A DNA stretch of 64,000 nucleotides, from NCBI GenBank assembly GCA_963989385.1, contig OZ022503.1, positions 51,396,858 to 51,460,857 of the forward strand. Reading direction: 5' to 3'. The stretch comes from Ctena decussata. Taxonomy: Eukaryota > Mollusca > Bivalvia > Lucinida > Lucinidae. Position numbers and translations under genes: made by a program. The notes beneath the pieces are model-generated. The model did not search any database, was not told where the DNA came from, and worked only from the letters and a program-made list of their open reading frames with translations. Shown here piece after piece: positions 1 to 11,964 of the stretch (position 1 is its first letter; every line of letters begins with the position of its first letter).

Positions 1-804
1 GCGGGTTCTTTCGTAGGTGCGCTCTGTCACTCTCTCTTTCTCTGGAGATGGCTCGATATAGCCTGAAATACTGCCTATAATGACCGTTAGAGCTAAAACA
101 GCCAAACTTACCAAAGCGCATTTTGATGTGCATCTTATCAGACTGCGCGGATGCGCAAACTGATCCGAGTCTTTCACTTTCGCTCATGCCGTAAGGTACC
201 AGGACTATTCCATGCGAGTACAATCATACACAAAGACAGACAATGAGATTAATTGGTAAAAATAATGTGAAACCAGCATGGGAGCTAGTTATTCAAATGC
301 TTTCCTGAATTGCTTTTAGTGCAACTGTAACAAATAAAAATTGTTGAACCAAGGTCGTCGCACTTCAAAACGAGTTTAAGCGAATTCCTATTGAAGTTTT
401 CAGGAAACGCCCTTTTTGTAACAGTATTACAATAGTTAGTTATGCAATATTACGTTTTCCGTAATTCTATATTGTTGATTATTAATTTAGATTAAACTTA
501 ATTATTGTTTATTGTTGATTTTATTATCATTGAAACTGAAACTGATTCTTTTTCGCTCTTAAAACGTCTACTTCTTTTTTTAACAATAGCGACTGATGAA
601 CATGACATGGCTATTCGGGACTAAGGGAGCATTTGATGATGCTGCCTAAAAGTGTACAGATTTCTCAATTCGCCATTAGATGTGTTACTTGCTGTGTGTG
701 CTTTCTCATGATTCAAGCAAAAGTCATCGTTCTACGAACTATTTTAAAATCTAAAATGGAATTAAAGTTGAAAACGAGACAATTTATATGTCACTTGCTA
801 CTTT
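1..804. other. No gene recognised; AT-rich flank
   Basis: I see no coding region or named element here. A short stretch around 126-178 (ATCAGACTG, GATGCGCAAACTGATC, GAGTC) resembles the arm of the GATCAG-type foldback family found elsewhere in the window and may be a relic of it. The rest is AT-rich DNA without a recognisable repeat. Confidence 0.4.
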
Positions 805-1080
805 TTGCTTTTAGAGCCTGGGTATGCATTCTTGCAGGAACGAATTTCCTCCGTCAATGGAAGCAAATTCTTTCCTGAAAGAATGTCATATCTTCATCTA
901 ATCGGAGCACGCTCGGCCAATTCCGTGATTCACGAAACTGGCCATAGAATAATCCATCGCTACGAATATGGTTACTGCTGCATAAGTTTTAGTAACGGAG
1001 GGTACAAAAGGTATAGCCTCCGAATGGTCCGTCCTTCCCGTAATACCAGAGCCTGCGACCTAAAAAGTATCGCAGGTTAA
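805..1080 (+). other. Open frame after an acceptor-like site, unknown
   Basis: A 91-codon open frame whose start is preceded by a pyrimidine-rich tract ending in TTTTAG at about 807-816, which could be a 3' splice site. If so, the reading would begin inside the frame rather than at the ATG. The translation has no domain I recognise and closes with TAA at 1078. It could be a terminal exon or chance; no companion exon was found nearby and codon usage could not be tested. Confidence 0.15.
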
Positions 1081-2100
1081 CTTATAAAACTTGGTCTGTG
1101 GATAAGAATTTTTTAAAACTTGGTATGTGGATACAGGACAATAAGGAAATTATGAGCGTCAAACAATAAAGATCCTGAACAGCTGCCGCGTCACAGTGCG
1201 ACATCTATTCTCGCACTATAATTCAATGCCCATAGCTTTAGAGTTGTTTTTATCATATGACGTCTCTGTTATTCAGTGGATAACGTCGTGCGATAAAAAT
1301 CGTATGATCACACGTGTAATAACACTTTGGCGCGTACACGTAACGTCACTGACAACGTCCGTGTCAACAATGCATTTTTATAGAAATAATGTTCATTTTG
1401 AAGGCGATAGAGTCCCATTATAACAGATATAGGAGCAAATATTTGATATTTAAATATCTAATAGCTGATATATAGTAGATCCATGTAATTATTTCTTGAA
1501 CCACCATACCAGGCATTTAATTTACTGTATCAAATAGTTTATATTCTGCATATGATATATATAAGCTATCTAATTTACTTTTTTAGATATGCCATTAATC
1601 GTATCTGATATCTAATTTATAAGTTATTGTATATGTCTCTACACAAAAAAGTTAAAAAAGAAGATAGTAGAAGATCATCCATATCCTGAAAATAACACCA
1701 AATAAAACGAAAAACTTCTAATTCTGCGTTTCGCAGGTGAAGTTCATGGTAGTTGATAAAAATGCGGTCTTTTCGTCTTAAAGTTGTTATTTTTTCCTTT
1801 TCAAATGATTTATATAATGCACAAGGCTTCGCGACAACCGAAATAAAGTATGAACTATTAATATCCAGACTTACTTATACACAAAAAACTACTAAGGAAA
1901 ATCAAAATATTAAACCTTTGAACAAGTTTAATCGATATAATAAAGCGTCGAAATAACACCAAACGAGCTTGTAAACTAAAAAATCTTTCAAGATTGTGGA
2001 GTTGACACCCCCACCCCCCCTCCCCACCCCCGCCCCCGTTGAAAATGGGGGCAAAATGAAATTGACAGAGCTGCTTTCCCTGAAAGTGTACCGATCTGTT
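1081..2100. other. AT-rich region with C-rich tract
   Basis: No gene seen. From 1430 to 1660 the DNA is extremely AT-rich with repeated GATATNTAA-like words. At 2006-2038 there is a C-rich tract of mainly CCCC runs broken by A, T and G. Just after it, about 2050-2092, a stretch resembles 22960-23015 in word order (ATAGAGNTGCTT, CCCTTGAAAGTGT), so this may be another dispersed repeat. Confidence 0.4.
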
Positions 2101-2313
2101 TTAACCCTTAATGCGCCAAAAAAGCAGACGACAAAATTTACGTCTTCAGAATTTCAAAAAATGTTTCGTCCAAGCGATATCATATTGAGAATTTGTACAC
2201 TAGCTGGCAAACAGTGTAGATTAAGATGTGGTGGCTCATTATGAGCCACCTCATCTGAATCTATACTGTTTGTCAATTCAACAATTTTAATTATTTGGCG
2301 CTTTAGGGGTTAA
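2101..2313. mobile_element. MITE with TTAACCC termini (CAAACAGTGTAGAT family)
   Basis: A 213-bp element bounded by inverted ends TTAACCCTTAATGCGCC and GGCGCTTTAGGGGTTAA. Inside is a second hairpin: GGCAAACAGTGTAGAT, then GTGGCTCATTATGAGCCAC as the loop-proximal stem, then ATCTATACTGTTTG. The core recurs at 3760-3840, 11170-11200, 22580-22660 and 46480-46660, so this is a dispersed nonautonomous family. No transposase is present. Confidence 0.65.
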
Positions 2314-3665
2314 TACATGGTATTATAAACGTCTGCGCCTCAAAATTATGTGTCCGGGAGTCTATAAGATGACTTCCAGGCAGGAAATGACACAAAGATT
2401 GTGTTGTGACGTCACATCGACATTGTGCGCTCAACAAAACAAAACTTACCAAAGTAAGTATGCATCCGACGTTTATCTCATCTACTAGGCTATCAAATAT
2501 GTAAACATATGCTGTATGCTCCAGATTTATGTGATATTTATCTAAAGAGCATGACCTAACATAATTATATTTACATATCTTTACCTCGTATATTATTTCA
2601 AACTTCCTCTTTGTAAACAAACAATTTGACTCATGGCCATGTCGCACGGAGGCAGATATAATACACATAGGTGTCGGTAAAAGACATGATATGCGCGTTG
2701 GAATGGATCATGACTAACGCCTATAAGGTTCTTGTTTGGAGATACTCAGAGTATGGCATATAGGCAGAAACAAAATAAAATGATAAAGTTTTGAAAATCG
2801 GATCCACCTTGGCTAACAAATACAAGAAATCAAGCACTAATAAAAGAATGTCTAAACGTGTAGAAATCGTACACCTCTCTGAAAAATCAAAAGATACAAA
2901 TATCCGCCATGTTGCGGCTCAATTGTCAGGCTAAAACTCATTGTAGTTCTCTAAAAACATATACTTTCTAAAAATTATCTTAATTTAGTCAGTTCTCTAT
3001 GCAGTTGCAGTGCAGTCCAAGACACCTAGCACTACGTATTCGTATGCCATTGTTTTAGAACGCGAATAAATTATAACAATCTCGATATTCTCCGACAAAC
3101 TCTAAATGTATTACTATTTGACAATTACGAAATCTCTGTGGAACAAGAGAAAAATGTTTTTGGCTTTTCAATGCTTGATGTGAAAAATAAGTGTTTTTCA
3201 AATAAATTGAATGTACATTTTACGCGTTTTTGAACCATAAAATGTGTTTGAATGCAATATTTGATATAATTTATCTTCAATTTTAACATGAATTGTTCAT
3301 AAACTTGCCTAGTAGCAGTTTTTAACCAACATAGATCCTATCGTTCAATATAAAGTACAAACTAACAAATAACAACAACATCAAAAAAGTAATAACATAA
3401 AATAAAAAATAAATTAAAAGTAAACAAGCAGTTTTTATAAAATGTCAATATGAACCAAGTCTCTTGATTCCTGGACTGTCGACAATCCTTGTATACTTTC
3501 CTAGCGTATTGTTGACGTTAAGGTTTCAGATGTAAATGACTTAATTTCTTGGGTGTGGTATATGAGTGTCATATAGAAGAAATTCTTCCGCATAAAGAAT
3601 AAGTCTCTAGCTCAGCATGCATTCAGTTATATGATAAATTAAAGAGATGAGAAATCATCTGAAAA
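2314..3665. other. No gene recognised
   Basis: AT-rich sequence without a reading frame of note. A 121-codon minus-strand frame at 2303-2668 overlaps the MITE end and has no recognisable domain. I see nothing else to name. Confidence 0.35.
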
Positions 3666-3667
3666 CA

Positions 3668-3866
3668 CTTTTAACCCTGAAAGTGCAAAAAGCGGACGAC
3701 AATATTAGAAAAAAAACTTATTTAATCCTTAAAGTGCAAGAAAGCAGACGACACAATTTACATCTGCAAAAATCATAGACTAGACGGCAAAAAATGTAGA
3801 TCCTCTGGATCTACGCTGTTTGCATTTAACTATTTTCATTTTAGCCGTTCAAGTGTAAACTTTAAC
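3668..3866. mobile_element. MITE relic, CAAACAGTGTAGATC family
   Basis: Two successive family-like left ends are visible: TTTAACCCTGAAAGTGCAAA at 3669 and TTTAATCCTTAAAGTGC at 3724, each followed by AGCGGACGAC or AGCAGACGAC. The core hairpin AATGTAGATCCTCTGGATCTACGCTGTTTGC follows in two halves around 3795-3830, and the element ends near GCCGTTCAAGTGTAAA. The doubled left end suggests one copy inserted into, or partly duplicated within, another. Confidence 0.5.
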
Positions 3867-4472
3867 AAGAAACATCTCTAAAAAATATAATTGTCGAAGG
3901 TGCAGCAGATCGAAAGCGCGGTGCGGTTATGGCTTTCATACTAGACCTTTAAATACACGATTGGAAATCTCGAGTGCGCCTGATCTACTGCTGCTCAAAC
4001 AGGTCATCAAATTTGCAAATACACTTTTCGTCATTCGTTATTATTGAATAAAACACGTCTATCCGCAAATAACGGCGATTCAATTAAAAAGGAAACGAAG
4101 CCAAAATAAAGTTTATATTCATAAAACGTCATTTTACAACTGTTTCTTTTCACAAATGGTAGATTGTGTTTATTATCCCCCATACAATAAAAACCCGGAT
4201 GCAGGTCATGCATGCTCTGATATATCTACGACAAATAATAACACTGAAAATATATACATGTACATGCATATAGTTTAAGACATCTTTCAGTGAAGTGAAA
4301 ACAAAATGCCTGTGACGTTTAATTTTGTTATCAAGTAGTTGAACATCAGACAATGCAAAACTTCGAAGATGTATCCAAAATTGTAACATTTTGCATGTCA
4401 CTGTCGCTGTCGCTTAAAGCGCATAATATTTATTTCAAAGCTGTATAGATAACAGAGGTTGAAAGGCAATTT

Positions 4473-4474
<2 letters not shown>

Positions 4475-4522
<48 letters not shown>
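4475..4522. repeat. (GT)n microsatellite
   Basis: Twenty-four uninterrupted GT dinucleotides. Confidence 0.97.
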
Positions 4523-4527
<5 letters not shown>

Positions 4528-4879
4528 TAAACGTTCAATTTGATAAGCACGTCATAAATGCATTATAGCTTTACAGCTTGTCAGCCGGAAGAATATTTTT
4601 AGCTATCAATATGCGTCCTTCAGGGGCAAATGGCGGAAACGTAGCTACAGGAACATTTGTCTTAGCGGAATGACGCAAATAAAAACTATTTACAATAAGG
4701 AAGCGAATAAGTTCGCACTTTCACAAATGTTAAATGACGTGACTATATCAAAGATTGCGACCTGACACCTTTCATACACTCCCTTATGCACCAGTGAGTC
4801 AATTTAAAACCTTCACTGATCTAAGCGTCTTAGTTTTACAATGTAACAGTAAATAAACAAAATATAAAAGATAAAAGGT

Positions 4880-5116
4880 AAAGGAGTAACGGTTTCCCGT
4901 AGCCTAGTGGCCGTGGAGCAGTGAGTGTTAAAGGCCCACTGTATCCTGGGCACAGCAAATGAAAGGCGGAGCCCATCTCTCTCCTTGCGCTGCTTTTCCT
5001 TCCCATTTTTCGAAGAAGGTACCCATTTACTGCTGGTTTGACAGAGTTTTCCAGTCGTCGGCTGGCCGAACCCTTCTTCACCATAATCGAGCGTCTCTTA
5101 CCACTCGACATCTTTA
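4880..5116 (-). mobile_element. tRNA-derived SINE, family S, copy 1
   Basis: Read on the minus strand, the element opens with a tRNA-like head: an A-box-like TGTCGAGTGGTAAGAGACG near 5105 and a B-box-like GGGTTCGGCC near 5068. A body follows with CTGGAAAACTC, CAGCAGTAAATGGGTACC and GGAGAGAGATGGGCTCCG, then a tail ACAGTGGGCC ... GGCCACTAGGCTACGG. The same order appears at 5795-6020 and 28135-28315, and the tail alone at 25805-25895. The open frame through it is incidental. The layout is like molluscan V-type SINEs such as RUDI, but that name is not verified. Confidence 0.65.
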
Positions 5117-5389
5117 GCGAAAAATAGGCGAAAAATAAACTATCGCCATTTAGATATGGCCCTTTACTCGTGTAGCAAAGTAACCATACAACTATGATAA
5201 TACAATGACGCGAAAGTTCAGTGAAACTTTTGGCATGATATATGTTTAAGCAACGGGTTTGACTTAAGTTTCCTCAAAAACGTCAGCAGCCTTGCATATA
5301 ACATTTGTTCTCATACAGATCCTCGATCAGTAAATCGCGGCTCCTGTGTTCTGTATTGTTTTTTTTTTAACTTGCCGATCTTCACTGAA
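5117..5389. other. No gene recognised
   Basis: AT-rich spacer between the first SINE copy and the diverged repeat that follows. No recognisable feature. Confidence 0.35.
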
Positions 5390-5760
5390 TTGATGTTTGG
5401 TGCTGTGTGGCGGCCGTAAAACGTCCCCGTTCATTATCGTGATGGCGACTATATTTCTAATTCTTTGGGACTATAGTCATTTCTTGCAAATTTTCTTCAA
5501 GACGGCACTAGGAGGCGCGGCAACCTTGCACATTGCCTTGCTGCTCATGAAGAGCTCAGTGAAACAGAGTAGATGTGTCTATCTTGCTTGCGTTTCTTGC
5601 TTTCGAAGAGATATTTTTTTCTGAACCCTTTTACCTTCACTGCAGCTGATGAACAGTGCCGTGTGGCAGTATATTTCCAAGTCCTTCTGGACAGTGGAGC
5701 CCAGTTTGTAAACTTGAAAATGAATTTTCCTGAAGCCGACATTGAGAGGATATTTTAAGC
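5390..5760. repeat. Diverged internal repeat, unclassified
   Basis: The phrase CTTCACTGNNNTGATGNNNNGTGC(T/C)GTGTGGC occurs at about 5380-5410 and again at 5635-5668, giving an imperfect direct repeat about 256 bp apart. The segment GTGTGGCGGCCGTAAAACGTC near 5401-5425 is also present in reverse complement at about 43075-43100, inside the TIR element described there. Overlapping short open frames have no recognisable domain. Confidence 0.4.
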
Positions 5761-5794
5761 ACCTTTTAGTGCTACTGTCTTTTTATAAAAATGT

Positions 5795-6020
5795 AAAAGT
5801 CACCTATAGCCTAGTGGCCTTTAGGGAAAGTTGGGGTTAGAGGCCCACTGTATTTTAGACGGAGCCAGTCCCTCTCCTTTCGCTTCCTTATATTTCCCAG
5901 ATTCAAAACAGGTACCCATTTATACTGCTGGGTTGAAAGGGAACGTTCTCCAGTTGCCGGATGCCCAAGCCCGGATATGAACCCGAGACCATCCGGCGAC
6001 TTTCTGCACAATAAATATTT
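5795..6020 (-). mobile_element. tRNA-derived SINE, family S, copy 2
   Basis: Minus strand: the head is shortened, but the B-box-like CGGGTTCATATCCGG lies near 5965-5980. The family body follows (CCAGCAGTATAAATGGGTACC split near 5920, GGAGAGGGACTGGCTCCG near 5870), then the tail ACAGTGGGCCTC and GGCCACTAGGCTATAGG near 5805-5845. The word order matches copy 1, with many substitutions, so the copies are old. Confidence 0.65.
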
Positions 6021-7028
6021 TACATTTTAACAAAAACGAGATTTATCAGTAAAAAGGGCATACTAGATATCCCCGCAACAAAATGTGTACTGCACTCGCA
6101 TAAACTCACCAACTTAAGCGACAGACATGATGGTGAAAGAAATTTCCCTGAATTGTATTTCATCATTAATTTCTACCCAAATACCTCTAATGACAAGCAT
6201 TTTTATCGTAAAAATTCAACCATTTGTCTTTGAAAACGTCCTTGTTTAAGATGCCCCATAGGAAGCCATACTGAAAAAATAGCATTCTGATTCCTCCAAC
6301 TGATGTGTAATCATGATATAGGGGGTCCCTCATATACAGAGTTACTTGCGATATATCTTGAGTCTTTAGACAAATCGCCCTGTAAATTCATAAAATCTGA
6401 GCTTTAACGCTCAAGTTACTGCAAAATCAAAAGTTAGAAATGGTGTTACCTCCGTTGTAAATTCCCATCTGTATGCGGTATAAAAGCATGAAGACAAAGT
6501 TAACAAACTGAAACTGGCGTCACTTACATTCTCTTTAAGAAATATGTGTAAATAAATTCAAAGGGTAAATTTAAACCAGTTCTATGTTAATGCCAAGTTA
6601 CCTCAAAATTCAGTGCAAAACAAAACTACATTTAAGGACACCGCAGGCAATAAAATCGCTGATATTCTCTTTTGAAGCCTCAACCAGAAGTGACCGTTCT
6701 TGCTGTTGACCTAGACTGATCTCATCAGCAGCGAGTGACAGAAAGGGATTTTTGTTTTTGAGCATATCTGCAGAGTTTGGTTGTAAAGGACAGTCGTTAC
6801 AAGCGATAGCAAAATGGTGGAAAATATACACTTCTTTAATATTTTTCACCTTGTGAATATGCATATCTGCTCCAGTTGTATAACCTGATATATAATGGTA
6901 CATTTGACCTTTGGATTATGCTTGTCATTGTTTACAAATGTACCTGTGGTGTCACAATTAGAAAAATACCTATCAAATGTAAAAACGGCGAAATTAGATA
7001 CCTGGCGAAATTTAGTACTGGACCATAT
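6021..7028. other. No gene recognised
   Basis: No coding frame with a recognisable domain and no clear repeat. Short open frames on both strands at 6610-7110 are mutual shadows and partly run into the foldback that follows. Confidence 0.35.
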
Positions 7029-7261
7029 GAGCCGAGACATGACAAAACCAACAAAGTGGCATGTGTGTTCAGCGAAGACTCAGATTAGCCTGGGCATCCA
7101 CTCAGTCTGATCAGAGTCTTCGCTTTCCACATGGAGCTAGCTTAGACTCTTAGCTACCGTTAAAGCGCACAGCTAAGACTCTGACTTGGCGGATACCAAA
7201 GCTGATCTGAGTCTTCGCTGGGCGCACATGCAACTTTGTTTGTTTTGTCGCGTCGCGGTTC
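7029..7261. mobile_element. GAGCCGCGACACG foldback MITE, copy 1
   Basis: About 233 bp, almost wholly palindromic. The left arm begins TGAGCCGAGACATGAC, continues with ACCAACAAAGTGGCATGTG and an AGCGAAGACTCAGAT segment, and the right arm mirrors it to CGCGTCGCGGTTC. Each arm contains its own hairpin (GGGCATCCNCTCAGTCTGATC type). The central spacer has GCTAGCTTAGACTCTTAGCTACC. Nine such copies lie in the window. There is no transposase, so it is nonautonomous. Confidence 0.8.
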
Positions 7262-8820
7262 TTATGTAAAGAAATACATGCCATCTGGTAACGAAAACAC
7301 CTTGACCACAGCAACAAGGAAGCACTAGTCATAATCTGGACTGTCACACTTGATCTGTATTTTCTTTCAATAAAACTAACTATATTACAATCAGATTCAT
7401 CAAAAATAAACTTCATTGTAAAGCTACTCACTAGGAAAACTTTTTGAATTTAATCAAAGACACTAAGCTAGCTCTATAGTCTCTTATCAATGTTCAGCAA
7501 AAGCAGAGATAGGAGTGCATCTAAATAATGCTATCCTGTGGTATAAATTTAATACAAGTCTCCTAGTCATATCAAAAGTAGAAACCGTCAAAATACAAAT
7601 CATTATAAAACCTGTTCAGCCTTCAGAATTGATGAAAATATGTTGATTGGTTGATGTGCTTTTTTGTAGCATATAACTGGCAAAAAAGAAGAACCAAGGT
7701 ATTTTTAAAAATGATAAGTCTCTCCATAAAAATACGGATTTCGTCTCTGGTTCCCCGTTAAGCAATGCAATAATGCAACAACTGCACAATCAATGGGATC
7801 CTTGCCTAATTTTTTGTACATTGTATTTTTATCACCTGTTAAACGCCCGTACCTTATATTTTTACCGCCTGTACGTTGTATTTTTATCATGAAATAAAGC
7901 TTGTGAAATCGAAAGTAGGTCATTTTGGTTGGCAACTAAAATGACCTAGTTATTTTTTCAAATCTATTTTATGGTAAACTCAAGGACATTTTGATTTTTC
8001 AGAGCCAGCCAATCACGATGATAATCAATGGCGAAACTGTAGTGAGAAAGTTGCAGCGATACCTCATGATAAAATATTTCATGCTGATAGAGCAATGGGG
8101 CCTTTAACAAAATTAATTTTATATGGAACCTAATCTTAATCTATAAATACAAAGGGGCATAGATACACAATACTCCATCTAGGACCCCTATTTTTGCGCT
8201 TGACCTGCATTTTAGTGTAAACATAAATCATGATTTTTTTTTGTTTTTTGGGTTTTTTTTTTTTCTAATTTCATTGAAATCCGATAAACACTTTAAGACT
8301 TACATAAACAATAAATTTGTTCATACTAAACTCCTGGATGGCTTTAAATCAAAGAGCGTCTGCATTCCCAGTTTTCAGACCCAATATGTACATGTACCAG
8401 TATTTAGTCAACATCAGTTCTAGTTTTAAATTTCTTAAAATTATGACCTTTACTTCCAAAGTTATATATAGAGCGGAAACCAAGCCCCAATCAAAAACGA
8501 CAGATCCATCAATAGATTATATTTTCGAACTTGACAGGGATTTAGTCGTCATAAGTCTTATTTCCTAATTTTTTGAACTTCTGGCATATGCTACAAAAGT
8601 TCAAGAACGGAATCCGAAAATACAACTACCATCAAAGGTCCATAATTCATTTAAAGTCCCATCTACAACCCCTATCGTCAAACGGGACCTGTATTTAGCC
8701 AAAGTTAGTATTTGTTCCAAATTTATAAAAACTCTAACATATGCTTAACAAATTATTGAGTAGAAACCAAAATCCAACCAAGAACTACACAGGGGAACAT
8801 TTTTTTTTTCAAACTCCAAC
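7262..8820. other. No gene recognised
   Basis: AT-rich DNA with a T-rich run at 8232-8264. Short open frames only. I can name no element here. Confidence 0.35.
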
Positions 8821-8834
8821 CCTCGGTCCCTACT

Positions 8835-8935
8835 TTCGATCCTGATCAACGTCAAACAACGTCAAGTAACGACGTCAATGTAAAGTCAAGACGTTGCATC
8901 GGCGTTGATACCTGACGTTATGTGACCTTGTCTCA
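8835..8935. repeat. ACGTC-rich palindromic repeat fragment
   Basis: Clustered CAACGTC, ACGACGTC, AAGACGTT and TGACGTT words, with partial self-complementarity. It resembles a decayed member of the ACGTC family best seen at 25999-26194. Confidence 0.4.
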
Positions 8936-9116
8936 AATACTGTTAAAATAAATAAAATGCGGCTTTTCATTTTAAACTAACATTAATATAGACAAGTGAC
9001 CTTTCAGTGGTTTCGTGGCTCATAATGTGTGTTGGCATGTCCTTGGAATGCGATCGAAAGCTTTCTCTTATCTTTGATTAATTTCTAGTTTTTTGTCTGG
9101 TGCGCTGTTACATGAT

Positions 9117-9369
9117 TGAGCTGCGACGCGACAACACCAACAAAGTGGCATGTGCGCCCAGCGAAGACTCAGATCGCCCTGGGCAGCCGCCCAGTTTGAT
9201 CGGAGTCCTTGTTTTGCGCTTAATGGGTAACTAAGGGTCTAAGTTATTTCTGTGCGGACTGCGAAGACTCTGATCAGACTGGGCGTGATCAGACTGGGCG
9301 GATGCCCAGGCTGACCTGAGTCTTCGCTGGAGCACATGCCACTTTGTTGGTTTTGTTGTGACGCGTTCA
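9117..9369. mobile_element. GAGCCGCGACACG foldback MITE, copy 2
   Basis: Left end TGAGCTGCGACGCGACAAC, right end TTGTTGTGACGCGTTCA. The GATCAGACTGGGC segment of the right arm is partly doubled near 9275-9300 (GATCAGACTGGGCGTGATCAGACTGGGCGG), a local tandem slip that makes this copy longer than its siblings. Confidence 0.78.
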
Positions 9370-9789
9370 TTATGAATATAAGCTGGCTCCTGCTACAAAC
9401 ATAAACTTTTCCTAAATACTCATTCTTCATTATTTTCTTGAAAGATGTTGTTTGAAAGGCAAAGCCTTTTAGCCTGTTTAGCCTGCTAGAATTCGTGTGA
9501 CGCAAATTTTATGCTGGCGACACTGCATTGCAATATCTGTTTCCTGTGTGAAAGCGATAACAAAACAACCAACAGTGTATGCGTATTTCTACCCACGTTA
9601 TTAGCAATGTGCGCTTTTTGTGGTTTCCACAGACCATTTAACATCAGGGATGAAGGGAAACCGTGGGCATGGTCATCGATTTCTACTGAATGAACTGAAA
9701 GTAAACATAGTTTATACATGTAGCATGATTCCTATTACGCATATTATAGCATGAATCGGCCTTATAATGACCTGACTGACAAAAAGATA
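9370..9789. other. No gene recognised
   Basis: Short open frames on both strands without domains. Nothing nameable. Confidence 0.3.
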
Positions 9790-9945
9790 GGCAAAGATCA
9801 GGAACTAATACAATCAGATCCCACATCCCGCCCTCAAAAGTATATACATATATTGAACAGTTCGCAAAAAGACACGCACGTTAAACTGAATGAACAGCTC
9901 TTTCCCACTATCCCAGACAGGTGGTCATTCAGCTTCGCCATCTGA
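9790..9945. repeat. Dispersed repeat shared with 28718-28885
   Basis: GCAAAGATCAGGAACTAATA at 9791, then the words GCCCTCAAA and GAACAGCTCTTTCCCA, occur in the same order at 28718-28885 (GCAAAGACCAGGAACTGAAA, GCCCTCAAA, GAGCAGCTTGTTCCCA). This is a diverged two-copy repeat of unknown class. The 64-codon frame through it is not supported as a gene. Confidence 0.45.
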
Positions 9946-10157
9946 AAACACCACTCACACAACGGGTGAACGAAAGCACCGATATGGACAACCAGAACAA
10001 GTAACAGTAACATCTAATTTTATCTATTTTCTATTTTAGATTAAAGCACAAATGGCAGCTACGAGTATACAGTAACCATATCGCTAGATCACAGACAACC
10101 GGACATAAGTAACCATGAGGAACCACAACAGAAGCACCGCCTTGAAACGGTGTGTAA

Positions 10158-10220
10158 TACGAGGGTTATCAAATAAAGAGTGAGACTTTCTTAATAATTA
10201 GTGACTATACTTTTTTCGTA
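10158..10220. mobile_element. Possible mariner-type terminal repeat
   Basis: TACGAGGGTTATCAAATAAA followed by GAGTGAGACTTTCTT resembles the terminal repeat of mariner-like elements (TACGAGGG... and a nearby A-rich, GAGACTTT-bearing stretch). I could not find the matching opposite end nor any transposase, so only one end of an element is supported. Confidence 0.35.
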
Positions 10221-10312
10221 TCGAAAATATGACCACTGCGTGGCAAATCTTATAGCACATACAACAAAGTATCCCAAATTTTTATCTGCCTGTTGATTAC
10301 TTGTTGCCTAGC

Positions 10313-10743
10313 AACGGCAGAAAGCAGGGGAGAAGCTTCTGGCCATGTTTGTAAAAATGGTTGCCATGGTTACTGGAACACTCCTATTCAGTCCAGAAAT
10401 ATTTTGTTTAATACCATACTTTGTTTGGATCATACTTGGTGAAAAACAACTCATTTTGGACTGAAATTGTAGAAAAAGCTAGGAATTATAGTCTAAAGAA
10501 ATGAAAAAACCCTGCAAAACTGGAGCATCGTCATTGGGGGTGGGCCTGAGACAGGTGTCATTAATAAAAGTAAATTTATATCATTGTAAACACTTTTAAC
10601 TCTAAATGGTGAAGTATACAATATAAATTGAATGCACATATTGAAGAAACACACGGTTGATGTGCTTTGTGTTGCTTAGCAACAGAAAATCGTGCATACT
10701 ACTTAAGGTCATATTTCCTAGACCAGACTGGTTGCTAGGCAAC
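10313..10743. promoter_or_regulatory. Cluster of four X-box-like palindromes
   Basis: GTTGCCTAGCAAC at 10313-10325, GTTGCCATGGTTAC at 10360-10373, GTTGCTTAGCAAC at 10671-10683 and GTTGCTAGGCAAC at 10731-10743. Each fits the RFX-factor X-box pattern of two GTTGC half sites around a short spacer. No gene is visible beside them, so they may equally be part of a mobile element that happens to carry this palindrome. Confidence 0.4.
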
Positions 10744-11959
10744 CATTCCTCAATGAGCTAATCTACAGACAAATTGGCATGAGCAAAATTCAAACGTAAT
10801 GCAACCAAATATAGAAAATGTTAAAATATGTTCGGATACCACTATTTGGATAAATGCCAGACCTTATTTCCTGTCTTTGTGGTTGAATTATGTTGCAAAT
10901 CCCGGCCAATGACTTATATGGTGCTATACATTTCGAACTATAGCCGAAAAAGTTGTTGGCAAAATCTGATGAAACATATACTACAGGGAGGTGAGATATT
11001 GGTCTTGCAAATGAGCGGAGCGGGGAGGGGGGCTGCTTAAACTAGATTAACTGGATCAAAACGTCTGCAGTGGATCGATATACGGTATTTAGTTAGCTGT
11101 TCGGTCCGCTTGAGGACTTGAATCTTATCTAGGTCGGCACTATTTGCTCTAAGGAGTAATATATTCCGGATCTACACTGTTTGCTCAGGCATCACTGACC
11201 AAAATTGAGGAACCATATGGCAACAGATGGATTCCTGTTTCTTAGTGGAAAAATGTGTCAAACTCTAAGACAAACTCAACATAATGTCGGTACCCCATGT
11301 TCAAAGTTGCGAAAGATGGTCAGAGTAATACCTAAAGAATAATTCAAATACAGGGATACATTGCAAATCAACGAGAAGGGAATATTGATTTAATGATGAG
11401 TATACGTTGAACAGATAAATATAGAAAACAAATATGAAATTATCGAATTACGCAAGGTTTTACATCATAAAAACATATACTTTCGATAAAAGATTTGATA
11501 TCTGTTTAAAGAGCATGACCTTACAAACATAGTGAGCTACGTCGAGCGAATATTTGCAAACTGCACATGTATACATACACAGTTCGCTTCGAAAAATAAA
11601 TAAACAAATAACGTCTGAATCCATCTTTATTTCGTCGAATTGTGCATGAGAAGGTTGCGCAAATGTGAGTTGCGCAAATGTGAAGCCTGGTTTATGCAAG
11701 AGTAGTCTTCACATACAAATGTATACCTTAACACATGTTTTATCACGACGCAGCCCTGATATATTTCACATACCTATATCATATTTATTTCATATTTGCT
11801 TCCGCTTTCAAAGTAAACAATTTGTCACGTGGCTGTGTGTTTAATGTTAGAACATCTTTACTGAAAAATAATAAACTTAAAAGTTAAATATCAAAATCCC
11901 TATCAAGAGTTAACCCATATTTGTTAACCCATATTTTTAATAAAGGTTACACATATGAA
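10744..11959. other. No gene recognised
   Basis: Unassigned AT-rich sequence. Near 11160-11200 a GGATCTACACTGTTTGC word marks a fragment of the CAAACAGTGTAGATC MITE family. A 79-codon minus-strand frame at 11460-11699 has no recognisable domain. Confidence 0.35.
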
Positions 11960-11964
11960 TAAAA

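Noticed and set aside
4836..5111. 91-codon basic minus-strand frame as a nuclear protein
   Set aside because: It coincides with a SINE copy whose siblings do not keep the frame.
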